DNA of 64,000 nt from NCBI GenBank assembly GCA_050084515.1, contig CM114273.1, positions 43,400,001 through 43,464,000 of the forward strand, given 5' to 3'. The stretch comes from Blasia pusilla. Taxonomy: Eukaryota; Marchantiophyta; Marchantiopsida; Blasiales. A program made the position numbers and the translations under genes. The notes below the pieces were generated by a model. It did no database searches, was not told the origin of the DNA, and was given only the letters and a program-made list of their open reading frames with translations. Below, one piece after another: positions 40,825-52,210 of this stretch; positions within the stretch are counted from its first letter, which is position 1, and the number at the start of each line of letters is the position of its first letter.

Positions 40825-41130
40825 GTAACTCACAGCTTACCCTTAACCTAACCATGTACATTCTTGGGCAGTTTTTTTCTGGGTACCTTGCATTCTTGTA
40901 GCAAAAGTTATTCCTTTATGTAACTTGGAGCTTATCCTTAGCCAAAAGATGTGATCTTTTGTGCAAGCTCTTCTTGACTCTTTGATCGTGCATCTTTGTA
41001 ACACAAGGTGTTTGGTGTTAACTCGGAGATTATCCTTAAATTGAAGATGTGCATGTTCATAATACAAGATGACCCCTTTAGCTCATAGCTTACTTTTAAT
41101 CAAACTATGTGTATTTCATAACACAAAACC
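40825..41130 (+). repeat. Imperfect tandem repeat, four units
   Basis: Related units with GTAACTCACAGCTTACCCTT, GTAACTTGGAGCTTATCCTT, TTAACTCGGAGATTATCCTT and TAGCTCATAGCTTACTTTT, each followed by a GATGTG(C/T)AT-like block and AACACAAG/ATACAAG. Spacing is about 70-100 bp. Non-coding. Confidence 0.5.
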
Positions 41131-41410
41131 TAGCTCAAAACTTTAACAAATGTTTATGACAAAAATTACCCGTAACATGCGTGCCCTTAAATTATACCAC
41201 TGAGGTAAGCCCTTGCTATGCACAAGGCAAAGCAAACTATCCTAAACCTTAAACTATCTCTTTTTGGGACTACACCAAACTCACTCACTCCGTAACAAAC
41301 TTGACCTAAACGTAAAAATCTCCACCTAACAAAATATTGCCCAAAGAATAATGGAAATCCAAGAGAGTAATTATGTAGCTTAGTGATTGGAAATTTTCAC
41401 TAATCGGCTA

Positions 41411-41560
41411 GATGGTGGGGGACTGGACTCCCTATAAGTGACTCGTAAAAATAGCTTATGAGTCACATATAGAAACTCCAGTCCCCACCCACTATACTGG
41501 GTCTTCGTTCTTCTCATAAAGGAAGACCAGTCCCCACCCATTTACTGCGTCTTCGCTCTT
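41411..41560. repeat. Imperfect inverted repeat with a trailing direct duplication
   Basis: GGTGGGGGACTGGACTCCCT (41413-41432) is mirrored by ACTCCAGTCCCCACCCAC (about 41475-41492), with GTGACTC near the centre of both arms, giving a potential hairpin of about 80 bp. The segment AGTCCCCACCCA...GTCTTCG(T/C)TCTTCT is then directly repeated once (about 41479-41560). It could be a small MITE remnant. Confidence 0.5.
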
Positions 41561-41569
41561 CTGCGTGCC

Positions 41570-43090
41570 GCTAGCGCTCGTGAGCACCGACGGCCCAGCG
41601 GGTCATCCTCATCGGAAATATACAAGTCCAAAGGATTAGTATGGGCGTGCTAGTGGGTGAGAACTGCCAAGTGCCGATTCGCTAGCGGCCACCCAAACTG
41701 GTCGTTTGAACACGTGAGGAAAAACATCATGGTCGCGAAGTCGGACTAAGATTGAGGCTATTGCACTCGAGTCTCGAACACGTTTTTTCGTTTGTTTTGT
41801 TGTTTGCGGCCGCTTCTGCTGCTGAGTCCCTGGCCAGCGCGCAAAAGTGGGAATTTTATCGAACAAGATCGGTGGAAAGCCGGCGACTTCCACCCGATCA
41901 CTCACTGTCTGTGGGAGCCAACAACATCTTTTCTTTATCCCCAAAAGCAATGATATTTCGTTCGTAAGTTCCTTTGGCCTTCCACTGGACCACGCAACCA
42001 ATTCAACACGTGGACATTTTACGCAAGCTCGGCTATGCCGCTGAATATACTCTGATACCGACTCCTGTCCCGTCCTGCAAATTGCAGACACACGTCAGCT
42101 AGCCAACCATCCAGCTAATTTGATGCTGCTCGTGTGTCGCCTTGAAGGGAAAGAAGAAAGCCTCGATAGAAAGCGTTTAGATGGGATTTCCCTCGTACGT
42201 GATCTTTTAACAGTTAAAACGCTTGCGCAGTGAGGAGATTTGGCAAGTCCGAACGGAAGTTCCGGCTTGGATGGAATTCCATCGGTCGGTCGGTTATGTG
42301 ACTGTGACGCATACTGGATTCCGTCCAGTGATGGAAATTAAAATTGGGAGATAGGTTTTTATGGGCGGAAATAAAATTTTCATTAGGATCCCTACTATTA
42401 GGACATATAAAACAAGTATGCTTATGAAAGGGCTGTTTCGGCCTCAACCGAGTACGAGCCTTGTTCTATGCCGCCATGGTGATGAGACATGTGTCTCAAC
42501 GTCAACCGAGTAGGAGCCCTCTCTATGTCGCTATGCTTATGAAACAGGTGCTCCAACGTCAACCGAGTAGGACCAATTAGATAATCACTCCTTTCAAACC
42601 ATATTTCTCGGGGGCAGTTGACTTGAAAACGTTGAGGAATACATGTGTTCAGCATGTCCGGTAGGTTAGAGGATTTTGTGACTGAGTGTGAACCGATCTG
42701 GAAACAGGTGTTAAGTTTGTTCAGTAGTGTAGAAGACTTTGCTATCAGTGTGTGTGTCTTTGGCCGAGATTTGTGTCAACAAGTAGATGAAGCTACATGG
42801 CTGAAAAGTTTGAGAAATAAGCTAGAGTAAACGATATGGTTTAACAAATGTAAAAAACTAATTGAGAACATGGCAACTGTGAAGCAAAGTTGAAATACCG
42901 GCATGTCACCCGCAAAACTAAATAGTAAAGCTATAATAAATTGTGAACCACTTTCTTGTCGGCAGTGGTCAGTTTGGACAAGGTTGCAATGCATGAAACC
43001 AACATGATAGTTGTGTACAATGAGCAGAAGGTAAAACAACAATGACAAAAGCGTTGTAAACATCAATTATTGATCTTTTAATTGTTAGCA
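41570..43090. other. Intergenic stretch with a three-unit tandem repeat
   Basis: About 42452-42575 contains three units with CGTCAACCGAGTAGGA(GCC) separated by about 55-60 bp. Short ORFs on both strands at 41636-42091 are not recognised. No gene supported. Confidence 0.45.
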
Positions 43091-43314
43091 AGGAGTGTAC
43101 AATACAAAAGGAGATACAAAGACAACAATATTGATGAAAACTTCAGGCAGTACCAAGTGTAGACAAAATGATAAAGTAGCAACAATCAGCAGAAGGCCAC
43201 TTTATTGGAAAGCAAAAACACAAGTCTGTAGAGAAAGCAAGACAATCTCGTACACAACATACATTGTGAAATTTGACTTAAGTAACATAGTATCAGTGTA
43301 GTCATGGTTGTTGT

Positions 43315-43500
43315 ACATATGCAAAAACTTGGTGGAAAGTTGGCACAAGACGATATCATGTGTCTCGATATCATTGTCCAAAATATGTTTGATGTTGCAT
43401 CTCAGAACACAAAGTTGTCCAAAATATGCTTGCATATGCAAAAACTTGGTGGAAAGTTGGCACAGTATCTGATATCATGTGTCCTGATGCAAAAGTTGTC
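43315..43500 (+). repeat. 118-bp direct duplication
   Basis: ATGCAAAAACTTGGTGGAAA at about 43319 recurs at about 43436, each copy followed by GTTGGCACA and GATATCATGTGTC; AAGTTGTCCAAAATATGCTT is also doubled (about 43412 and 43493). ORFs here follow the duplication and have no recognised domain. Confidence 0.6.
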
Positions 43501-43617
43501 CAAAATATGCTTGCATGAAAAGGCTGCATCTGTAACACAATATGCTACTACAAAATATTGTGGAAATTCACTTATATTAGGTGATCACCACACATTGAAG
43601 CTATATTGGCAGAAAAC

Positions 43618-44010
43618 TTAAGAGGCGCTGCAAGACTCCAACAACAGAGCTGCCTTTCCCTTTGTCTCACAATCCTGGTCATACTTCTGATTGATGTAGT
43701 CCAAAAACACGAGCACATCTTTTGTGAGCTGCTTGAGAGACGACTTTAGATGCATGGTGAAATAAATGTTGTACTTCTTGTCTTCATTGATGGTTCTCAG
43801 AAGCATGTTGACAATCTTAAGTTGATTCTGAGAGTCATCATATTTGTCTCGGACAACTTCAATATTAGACAGTGTTGTTTCATAGAGATATATTGGAACA
43901 CTGTCTTCATCAAGCTTACGTGGCATGATGTCATCCATTTGTTTCTCCTCAACAATGGACCTTCTCTTACTTCTTCTTCGCTTAGCACGCTTGTTCACTG
44001 CATTGTTGCT
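43618..44010 (-). CDS. Unrecognised lysine-rich ORF, possibly transposon-derived
   Basis: A 126-codon minus-strand ORF starting NKRAKRRRSKRRSIVEEKQM, so with a basic, nuclear-localisation-like N-terminus. It continues with a helical, charged body (LSNIEVVRDKYDDSQNQLK, HLKSSLKQLTKDVLVFLDYI) and ends CETKGKAALLLESCSAS. No domain is recognised. It lies just beyond the copia LTR at 44161 and downstream of Helitron coding on the same strand, so it may belong to that Helitron or to cargo. The upstream frame is open a little further. It could also be a chance ORF. Confidence 0.35.
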   Translation of the reverse strand, partial: SNNAVNKRAKRRRSKRRSIVEEKQMDDIMPRKLDEDSVPIYLYETTLSNIEVVRDKYDDSQNQLKIVNMLLRTINEDKKYNIYFTMHLKSSLKQLTKDVLVFLDYINQKYDQDCETKGKAALLLESCSAS

Positions 44011-44160
44011 TGATGGGAGATCGGCAGATGTTGCCTTTCCTAATATTTGCTACAAACAATGGTTGGGAGTAGCAATTTACATCTGTGAATGGCAACAGGA
44101 GTGCAAAAGCGTAAATAGATACAAATCGAGTAACAATAGAAAATGAAGACGTTGAATCTA

Positions 44161-44559
44161 TTGCAGGAAACAGAAAGTGACGAAATCATTGAAATCTTTA
44201 CAAAACTTAGAGATACAAAGTGGCCTAGTCCGTCCGTGCGCTCACAGAAGAGCTTCGATGGAACCTGAACATGGAGATAACTCGACATACGAGAATACGC
44301 TACTCTACTCGAGAAACTAGGGATTTTTACCTATTTTTCTTTGTTTCTATTAATAGAAAAATATTGCATCAGGGTGCCCCGGACCCTGATGCAATATAGG
44401 GTTGGATAATCCTAGTAATGCTACTCCTGAAACCACCTACATCATATTACTATGACTCCTCCGACGTCCAAGTCGGAACCATCAATCTAGGCTTCTCCTC
44501 ATACAAGGGGGGCGATCAGATTAATGGCGCTTAGAGAAGTGGATGTTGAGAATCCAACA
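44161..44559 (-). repeat. Copia 3' LTR
   Basis: Begins TGTTGGATTCTCAAC at 44559 on the minus strand, immediately after the polypurine tract, and ends near 44161. It matches the solo LTR at 61385-61770. A perfect 14-bp inverted repeat (TATTGCATCAGGGT at 44362-44375, ACCCTGATGCAATA at 44383-44396) is present here; the solo LTR has only one arm. Confidence 0.85.
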
Positions 44560-44568
44560 CCCCCCTTC
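44560..44568 (-). promoter_or_regulatory. Copia polypurine tract
   Basis: The minus strand reads GAAGGGGGG directly before TGTTGG of the LTR, the normal plus-strand primer position. Confidence 0.75.
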
Positions 44569-44591
44569 AATATCCACTCTCATGTGGACTA

Positions 44592-45350
44592 CTATCTTGG
44601 ACCTATGCCAAGATCCTTCAGATGTCGGTGAAGCTGATCTCCGCTCAAAGCTTTCGTGAAGATGTTTGCACGATTATCCTCTATTGGACAATAGACTAAC
44701 TTCAAAACCTCTCTCTCGATCAATTCATGAACAAATTGATATTGGATCTCTATGTGCTTCGTATGAGCATGAAATACATGATTATGTATTATGGCAATGC
44801 AACTCTGATTGTCACACCACATTACACAGGCACTTTCTGGTGCTTCTCCTATGTCCTCCAATATCCATCTCAGCCATACTGCTTCACAAGAAGCACAACA
44901 AGCCGCCTTGTACTCTGCCTCGGTAGAAGAAAGAGCCATTGTAGGTTGCTTCTTGCTGACCCATGACACCACACCTGATCCTACCAAGAAGCAATAACCC
45001 GAAATTGATCTCCGAGAATGTGAATCTCCCGCCCAATCCGAGTCACAAAAAGCTGTCATTTCCGTCCTTGCTCCATAGGTGATGGCGTACTCGATAGTGC
45101 CTTTGATGTACTTCAACACACGCATCCCTGCCTTCCAATGGTTCTCACGAGTCTTAGTTGAGAACCTACTCAATACTCCCACAACGAAGCTAATGTCTGG
45201 TCTAGTGTTACACAAAAATATCAAACTGCCTACAAGCTTTCTGTACAACTTTTCATCTACCAATGGTGAAACATCCTCCATCGAGAGTTTCAACTCTACC
45301 TCCATTGGTGAGACCACTGCCTTACACTCGATCATCCCGAATGCCTTCAA
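44592..45350 (-). CDS. Copia RNase H and end of RT
   Basis: 252-codon ORF with VSPMEVELKLS, YRKLVGSLIFLCNTRPDISF, the RNase H blocks AFCDSDWAGD, SISGYCFLVGSGVVSW, ALSSTEAEY and CDNQSCIAI, then HTKHIEIQYQFVHE and NRANIFTKAL before the stop. These are the standard C-terminal blocks of Ty1/copia Pol, with catalytic Asp/Glu residues present. The ORF is intact but is separated from RT by a frameshift near 45380. It is only a fragment of the element. Confidence 0.92.
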   Translation of the reverse strand: MKAFGMIECKAVVSPMEVELKLSMEDVSPLVDEKLYRKLVGSLIFLCNTRPDISFVVGVLSRFSTKTRENHWKAGMRVLKYIKGTIEYAITYGARTEMTAFCDSDWAGDSHSRRSISGYCFLVGSGVVSWVSKKQPTMALSSTEAEYKAACCASCEAVWLRWILEDIGEAPESACVMWCDNQSCIAIIHNHVFHAHTKHIEIQYQFVHELIEREVLKLVYCPIEDNRANIFTKALSGDQLHRHLKDLGIGPR

Positions 45351-45359
45351 GATTTCTCT

Positions 45360-45690
45360 AGTATACTTTTGCTAAGAGAGAAAAATAGAATATGATTGTT
45401 GCCAAATCTCGATGCCAACAAAAATAGTGCAAAAGACCTAAATCTGACATTTCAAACTCACATTTCAACACTCCCTTCATTTCCTCTATTTTCTTATTGT
45501 GGTCTCCTATGATGATCAGATCATCCACATACAAGACTATCAACATATACATCCCATCTTTGCAAAACACATACAAATTTGCTTTTGACGGACTCTTGAT
45601 GAGACCCTTCTCTCGGAAGAATATATCTATTCTTTGATACCATACCCTTGGGGCTTTCTTCAACCCATACAATGCTCGATAAACACGTGA
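45360..45690 (-). pseudogene. Copia reverse transcriptase fragment
   Basis: Contains RALYGLKKAPRVWYQRIDIF and MLIVLYVDDLIIIGDH (catalytic YVDD), then LKCEFEMSDLGLLHYF, all Ty1/copia RT blocks. After a frameshift it continues as VGIEIWQQSYSIFLSQQKYT. The part upstream of LYGLKKAPR is missing. Confidence 0.88.
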
Positions 45691-46140
45691 TGATAAACAT
45701 GAGGGAGCTGGCAAGGATCCCCTAGAAAGACAAGCATATTAGACGAGAACAGGCTATGATTTACACATGGCGCAACCTGGTTTAGTCTCATTGCAATTAT
45801 CTGCAGGAGACCAGACATGAGCATGGAACATTAATCTATGACCACAATTCTAGATTTGTTTAGTCTAGTGTATTGATATGAGCTCACATGCATTGCTGGT
45901 AGGTCTCCCCTCAAGGGAATACCAAAGGCAACATACACTATTGTGGCACTATCGTGCAAATGCGTTGCAGCAAAACCAGTAATTGCTGTGAACAATGTAT
46001 TTCTAGAGGTGAATTCCCAATATTTTTGCATGAATCTATTGAAGAAATTTTTCCCTCAGCCTAGAGCCCTAGGGGACCAGTGAGAAAAACTAGGCCACAT
46101 GTCCTGTCCTTCAACAGATGGAACAACTGCCTTTGTTTCT
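45690..46140 (-). pseudogene. Helitron PIF1-like helicase fragment
   Basis: The minus strand reads a decayed Walker A (LTGPLGL-AEGKISS), TAITGFAATHLHDSATI, SRIVVID-CSMLMSGLLQII (Walker B, DE reduced to D-stop) and NMLVFLGDPCQLPHVY (the GDxxQLP motif). This is the helicase module of a Helitron protein. The end of the match is the junction with copia RT at about 45690. Confidence 0.75.
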
Positions 46141-47008
46141 AGTTTAACTCATCAATATTGAATGTTTGTTGAGTTGGGGAACTGAGGGCAGATAGGGTAT
46201 GCATAGGTGGATCATCAAGAGGATAAGATAAGTCAGGGAGAATGTCAACGTCAAACTGAAGGTATGGGTCAAGTACAACCATCACCTTTGATAGCATCTC
46301 AACATTGTGCACCTGACTCCACGTGTTGTCAGATGCGTGACTCTTTATCTCATAAAAAATACATGTTTGACTCAAGAAAATGCCTCTATGAATACACTCA
46401 TGTAATATGTCCATTTTTGAGAGTCGGAGGCCATAATCTGTGATTCAGATCTGAAAATGATCCGAGTTAACAAACACGTGTAAAAAAACACATTCCACTG
46501 GTGTAGTGGATGATACTCGCCGAATCTTACAAGTCAGGTTGTTCTATAGACATAGTTTCCAATTAAGTCAATACTAACAAAGTTAGCAGTACATTTTATT
46601 TTATATTTCATCAGATGATGTTGCTGCCAAAACATCAGGAAGCTGGCATGCAACATCATCATCAAAAAAAGTCAAGTTATATAGTTAATGATAGTGGATA
46701 ACTACAATACAATAATGTCGGGTGTATACAAAGTGATGTAGAATTTTTATAGAGGATAGTATGTATGTGCGGAGGACTAGAGTCTACATACTCTACACTG
46801 GCAGCCCTCTGGAATAATTGGGATTTGCAATGCTGTTAATGCCGCTTCAGTAGAAGATACACTTATGTTAAGGACAACTCTTGAAATTAGATGTAGTTTT
46901 ATCTGATTCAGCCCCTTTAAGCCTAGGCATTTGGAATTTTCAATATTAATATCCAAGGCACACACTTAAGTGCATAGTTCAACATGTAAAAGGACCATTC
47001 AACATTTT

Positions 47009-47437
47009 TTACACGGTGGGGTTCATGTGGGATTCCCACAGCAGTAGAATTGCAGGGTGGTAAGGAATAACATTACGGTGTTGGTGGCCTAGACGATAAT
47101 AGCTCCATTTGGAGGTGTGTAAATCTACGGTCGGTTCAGTTTCATAGTTTATAGAGGTTGGAAAACCAAGTCCACGGTAGGGTGCATGCGATGAGTTGCG
47201 ATTCACCATGCACACACCTTTTTTACAGACGTGAATCTCTTTAGTAACAACATACTTGTACAAAAATTGAGTAGGAGAAGGTGATCTTGAATTTGGTAAT
47301 GGGGAAGAAACCTCAGGTATGTAGCAATAGATTTTAGAGCCAAGACCCCTTACATCTTCACAATGCAGCCATAGTACTATGTGGGAGTGCAGGCTACCAC
47401 GGCCTTGCAACTCATATCTCACTAAGTAGTTAACCAC
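47009..47437 (-). pseudogene. Helitron Rep domain fragment
   Basis: 142-codon ORF containing YELQGRGSLHSHIVLWLHCE, which matches the Helitron EYQxRGxxHxHIxLxL block (the HxH part of the rolling-circle motif), and later HRNVIPYHPAILLLWESHMN, matching the VVPYNPxLLLKYxAHIN block. Catalytic Tyr residues further along are not seen. Stops flank it. Confidence 0.8.
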
Positions 47438-48040
47438 TCCCTAAAATGTTGTGTCCACCAAGAATGTACTTATTCAAGAAGAGTTTAAGGCGAGTATGAA
47501 ATAATACAACACACTCTGCTAGGGCATCCCTCCAAGTAAACAAGGGATTAAACTTCCTGATCAATGATTTTATCTTATCTATCTCCATCCATTTGGTTTC
47601 AGATACCTAATCCAAAGTTAAGGTGAGAAAGAAATGTGGCATTCCCCATTTTATAACCATGGTTTTCAAATCCTTTAGGTGTGCCTGTGCCATGCATGGC
47701 TCCATGGAATATGTGCACTGATACTATATTCTGAAAGGTGGCCATACAAGTCTTCTTAGAGTAACTCAGGATGTTCTCGTTTTAGTTTATCCAATTCCCT
47801 GGTAAGAACATAACTACACATGGAGGATGTCACTACAATTGACTATCTCAGTTGATGCATGATAAGTGAGTAAGGCTTATACAAGATGAATACACTCCAC
47901 AATTGTTTCATCTGAGATCTTATGTAGTCACCAAAGGAGATGTGGCCCGAGTAAAATCCTCTTAGCTAAGGAAATAGGAATGGGAACAGGCATGTCTCAG
48001 TTGTGAGTTTAGAATCAGGTGAGATCCCATGGACGTCACT

Positions 48041-49480
48041 CTAGAAATCTTCTTTCAAGTGGCTAATCTCCCTTAGGAATAGAGTGCCATTTTTTAATAT
48101 CTCGTAGGATTTTTGTCTATGTACAGGTAAGCAGTATTGGACATCTTGTAGTATGTTCAACTCCACATTGTATGGATCAAAAGACATGTTGTGGATGAGT
48201 GTGCCCTTTAGTTGAGAGGCCTTGAGAATTGTGTCAACACAGTTTGATGAGAGTACAACAAGGATGCAAGTTGGATTGGGGATCTCAATAAGAGCCATGT
48301 AGTGTTTGAAGATGTTCTTTACTTGTAAATTTATTAAAAAAATGTTCCTCACTTGGCTGAATAAATTTTTTAGTATGAAAATTCTGGATCTTGCATATTC
48401 CAGCTCATAAGTAGGTTGTCCAAAAGGGAAGTGACTTGAAAAAACCAGAATGAAACCCATTATACTTAGTTTCTATTCCCAATCATGAGTCGACAATAGA
48501 TAACATCTATAAGACAAGTGGGTTTATGGCTAAGACATCACGCATATATGTTGGCGTCATGTATATCTTATGATCTGTTTTTGGGTTAGCAGTTGCACAC
48601 TTCACACATATATGAAAGCAACCAGAGTTATCCAATATGTAATTGGTCATATATTCTTTGCACAACGCATATGGAGGATAAATAGGGCACCTTGTCAACT
48701 ACATCGTGGAGGTGCCATTGTAAAGCAACACTGTGCCGTAGGAACAACAACATTCCATTTTATTAACAAGACTCATACAATTGGCTTGCCTTGCGCTTAA
48801 TAGCTGGTGGATATTTGGCCATACCATGCAGACAGGTTTGCATGCCAGCTTCCTGATGTGGCTAGCTTTTTCCATAGCTCTTAGTCGGCAGTGTTTCAAC
48901 CTAATTTTGCTTAACAATAGTAGGGAATGGTCTCTTTTTGGTATTGGGCATCTACCCATATGCTCTTATACAAAGCTATACAGCTTCCTTTAAATTTTGG
49001 GGAGAGCAAAATATGTCTTTAATTGAAGGATATATGTAGGAAATATGCATGGTGATGTAGAGTCAACAACATCATTTGCATGCTCTAGTGTTATTGATGA
49101 CATGTGTGTTTCTCAGGGAAGGAGAAAGCAGCAGAGAGTCTGAGTTGGCTCTACGTTTATTGGTTGCCTATTCTTATGTGCAACCTTAATTTATACACGT
49201 AGCCGTCATCAAGAAATAGTAGAAATGAGGAAGAACAATGTATACAAAGTAGCATCATGTTTATAAATACGACAATGAAATGGTGTGGGTTAGAGAAAAA
49301 ATACTTGGAATTAACATGATCTGTCCATACACCTTTGAGCACAAAAAAACTGGTGTCCACTTCTACATACAAGGATACAAAATTTGAACACATCAGCTTG
49401 AGACAATTCATCTCAATATCCATTAGTGGGTGCTTAGATACATAATCTCCGAGGAAACCTACTTGGAGCAGAGACATTCA
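48041..49480 (-). pseudogene. Possible Helitron N-terminal region, weak
   Basis: ORFs at 48041-48460, 48507-48698, 48699-48959 and 49157-49477 lie in line upstream of Rep. The one at 48507-48698 has spaced Cys residues (CPIYPPYALC, CFHICVKC) that could be a decayed zinc region, and 48041-48460 contains LNILQDVQYCLPVHRQKSYE. Assignment rests on position and these weak hints. Confidence 0.35.
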
Positions 49481-49639
49481 ATGGACAACCTAGCTTATCA
49501 TAGCGGGCATGTACAGTGCATTAACCGCTCATTCAATGACACAATTTCAGATGCCTTGAAGATTCCATGCTCCAGCGTCAAGCATTGGACAACACTATCC
49601 TTCACAAGTCTAGTAGTCTATCTACCTTGATCTCTCTTT

Positions 49640-49930
49640 CACAAAAACCTGGCTTGCACTTTTGTTCAGGGTAGGTAAGTGCTGATCTCACAACAAGTAT
49701 AGAGCACAATCCCACAACGACCTGAAAAGGAATAGGAAAAATAGCTCCCATCATAGAAAGAGACGTCCACTTAACATTTCTACCAATCTCACCGTGAGAC
49801 CACTTCCATAACCATCAATGAACATACCCCATGGAAATATCACAAAAATATGGTCCATTTGAGACACATTTTCAAATTAGTGATTTCAAACATAAAAAAA
49901 TGTCTTCCCCTTCCAATGAAGGAATTTCAA
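49640..49930. other. Short non-coding gap
   Basis: Nothing recognised between the Helitron and the minisatellite. Confidence 0.4.
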
Positions 49931-49934
49931 GTTC

Positions 49935-50275
49935 AGGAGTAGGCACAACCAAGGAGTAAGCAATTTCAGGGATCTGAGGATATAAACTCACTCCGAGAAT
50001 TGCAAAGATGAGGGAAGAAGTAGCCACAACCAAGAAGTAAGCAATTTCAGAGGTCCGAGGATATAAACCAAGTTTGAGAATTGCAAATATGAGGGCAGAA
50101 GTAGACATAACCAAGGAGTAAGCAGTTTCACAGATCGGAGGATATAAACTTAGTCTGAGAGTTGCAAAGATGAGGGCAGAAGTAGATAAACCAAGGAGTA
50201 AGTACGTTCATAGGTCCAAGGATATAAACTCACTCTCAGAATTATAAAGATGAGGGTAGATATTGACATTAACCG
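49935..50275 (+). repeat. 80-bp minisatellite, about four units
   Basis: Units of about 80 bp contain ACCAAGGAGTAAGCAATTTC, GAGGATATAAACT and GAGAATTGCAAAGATGAGGG. An 80-codon minus-strand ORF is simply the repeat translated (FAILKLGLYPRTSEIAYFLV and its near-copy). Confidence 0.8.
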
Positions 50276-50279
50276 AAAG

Positions 50280-52103
50280 CGTGTGGCGTAGACTAGAGCA
50301 AGCTGTAGACAAAATGACTTCACTTCAAGTCTACTTTTAGTTTTAGCAGTGGCGCCACTAGAGTATTAATTGTGAGTTGAAATTGGCATCGGAATTTCTT
50401 ACAGGACTAATCTTAGGGAACCTGTGATGGACACCGCTGACATGATGCATTGTAGAGCTAATCTCCTAACTTCTACACAATCTAACAACACGTAATTGTT
50501 CTCGAATGATGAGGGGTTTATCAATTTGTGCGCTGTAAGAAAAAAGAAACTCGTGGCAAATTTTGGGTTTGCTGTGAGTGTTGAGGGATCTATATGGGCT
50601 CAACCAGACTATGGCAGATCTTAGCAGGCAAAACCTTTAGTCCAAAATGCTCTACATGCACGATCCATCATATCCTAATGTAGAGAGACGCAACCACTAC
50701 TAGGAAAAGGATGGTGATTATCTACTTAAGCAAAAATTTGATCTTCAGCACGTGATCAATTTCTCAACGATTCGTTCTCGACCGTTCATAATATCCGGCA
50801 GGGAGTCCATGCTTGAGGTGATGAAAACCATAATTCGTAGACCCTAATGATCTTAGCAGAGGCTCAAAAAATCATCTAGCTTGCTTTGTTTCGGTGCCCC
50901 TAAAATCCCTTACAAAAATGGCTGATTCGCCCCAAAGAACCAAAAATCTATGCCATCCGAGATTTTATGCCCTCTCCGTGATCTTCTGCCACGCATGGAG
51001 GTCAAATTGTGATCCCCCTCTTTGACTCTACCTTTGTATGCAACAACAGCATTGGCTGCAAAAAGAATCCCGTCCCATGTTTGTTGTGTTATGATTTCCT
51101 CATCTTCGATCCAACGTCATGTAGATAGCGTAATCATTGACCGTGATCAACTATTGTCCCACATTCTCCCACAGGTTTGAGAATCTCCCTATTACAAGAA
51201 CACATAAGGTGCACACGATGTTGTTGCACCTGACCTTTGTTCTTGATCATGACGCCCTGAGTAAGGGAAAAATTAGTTACATTCAAACGTGACTTGTGAG
51301 CACCACGTACACCGCTTAGTGTTGTAGCGATTTGTAGTCTCAATCAAGCACAATACACTCCCAAAACAAGAAGCGTAGCAACGGATGCCGAGAACAAGAA
51401 GGAAAGATTGCCATATAATGTACAACTCAAGGAAAAAGATACTCTTTCTATGGCAAAGTATAAAGTTCGTTCCCAAAAGACCATTTTTTCTTGAGTAAAC
51501 AAAGGTTTTATTAAGAATATCAAGAATAAGCTCCTTCTTCACTAAAATGCTTGACTAACTACAACGACACTATCTTACAAGTACAAAAGAATAAAAGGCT
51601 TTTCTTTCCTCTTGGAAAAGACTCTTCTCAAGTGCATACAAAGACTCTTGCGAATCTGCAATAACAAAGCTCACAAAAACTTCAAAGAGACCTCAAGAAT
51701 GGCGGCTCACCCTACTTTCAGAACTAAATCTGTCATGGAAGGCTACTCACTGTCTAACAGCTTTCCTCGCTTCTTCCTGATTATCTTTTGGAATTCTGAA
51801 ATTACAAGACTCAACTCTCATCTGTACTGCAGCCCAATAAGATCCACATTCAATTCCGCACATTAGAAAGAATGAAGAAGACTCTTCTTCTACATCAAAG
51901 AGTGGAAAGAACTAGAAAAGTATTAAGAGCTTCAGAAAGTAAAAGACTCTTCACCTTGGATCATCCCTCAACCAAGCTTCCTACCCACTCATCAAGACTG
52001 TTGGTTAACTCAGGATACACAGAACAGTATTGATAAATTCAAGACACAAGGGAATGATCCCTTCTTCTCCTAATTTGCTCTTTAAATAGTCTTTTACAAT
52101 CCC
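50280..52103. other. Intergenic stretch left of element 3, possible LTR debris
   Basis: No coding recognised. The minus strand near 52080-52090 has a TATA-like CTATTTAAAG followed by sequence that resembles LTR regulatory DNA, but I found no terminal TG/CA pair or second copy. Low confidence. Confidence 0.3.
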
Positions 52104-52210
52104 TGTCGTGCGAATCCACATCGTCACACAACATACATCGTTGACATACCATACTCACATACATAGATAACATAGACGAGAGCATCCACAAACACAAGTG
52201 TACCACAACT
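52104..52210 (-). repeat. Element 3 repeat B2 (right end)
   Basis: 107 bp, minus strand from GTTGTGGTACACTTGTG to TTCGCACGACA. It matches B1 closely. Its last 40 bases resemble element 2 B2 (CGATGTATGTTGTGTnnCGATGTG...CGCACGACA). Confidence 0.82.

Larger units (their letters stand above)
44161..45690 (-). mobile_element. Ty1/copia retrotransposon, 3' part only
   Basis: The minus-strand element retains the RT C-terminal half, RNase H, a polypurine tract and the 3' LTR. Its 5' side stops at about 45690, where Helitron helicase coding resumes on the same strand. The retained LTR is homologous to the solo LTR at 61385-61770. Gag, integrase and the 5' LTR are absent. Confidence 0.85.
45690..49630 (-). 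mobile_element. Helitron (Rep/helicase), degraded, minus strand
   Basis: Reading leftward from about 49.6 kb: an N-terminal region of low similarity, a Rep domain at 47009-47437 and a PIF1-like helicase at 45690-46140, the usual Helitron order. Many stops and gaps occur. Helitrons move by rolling-circle replication using a Rep-helicase protein. The 5'-TC and CTRR-3' hairpin termini were not found. A 5'-truncated copia element replaces or interrupts the helicase at 45690. Confidence 0.7.
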
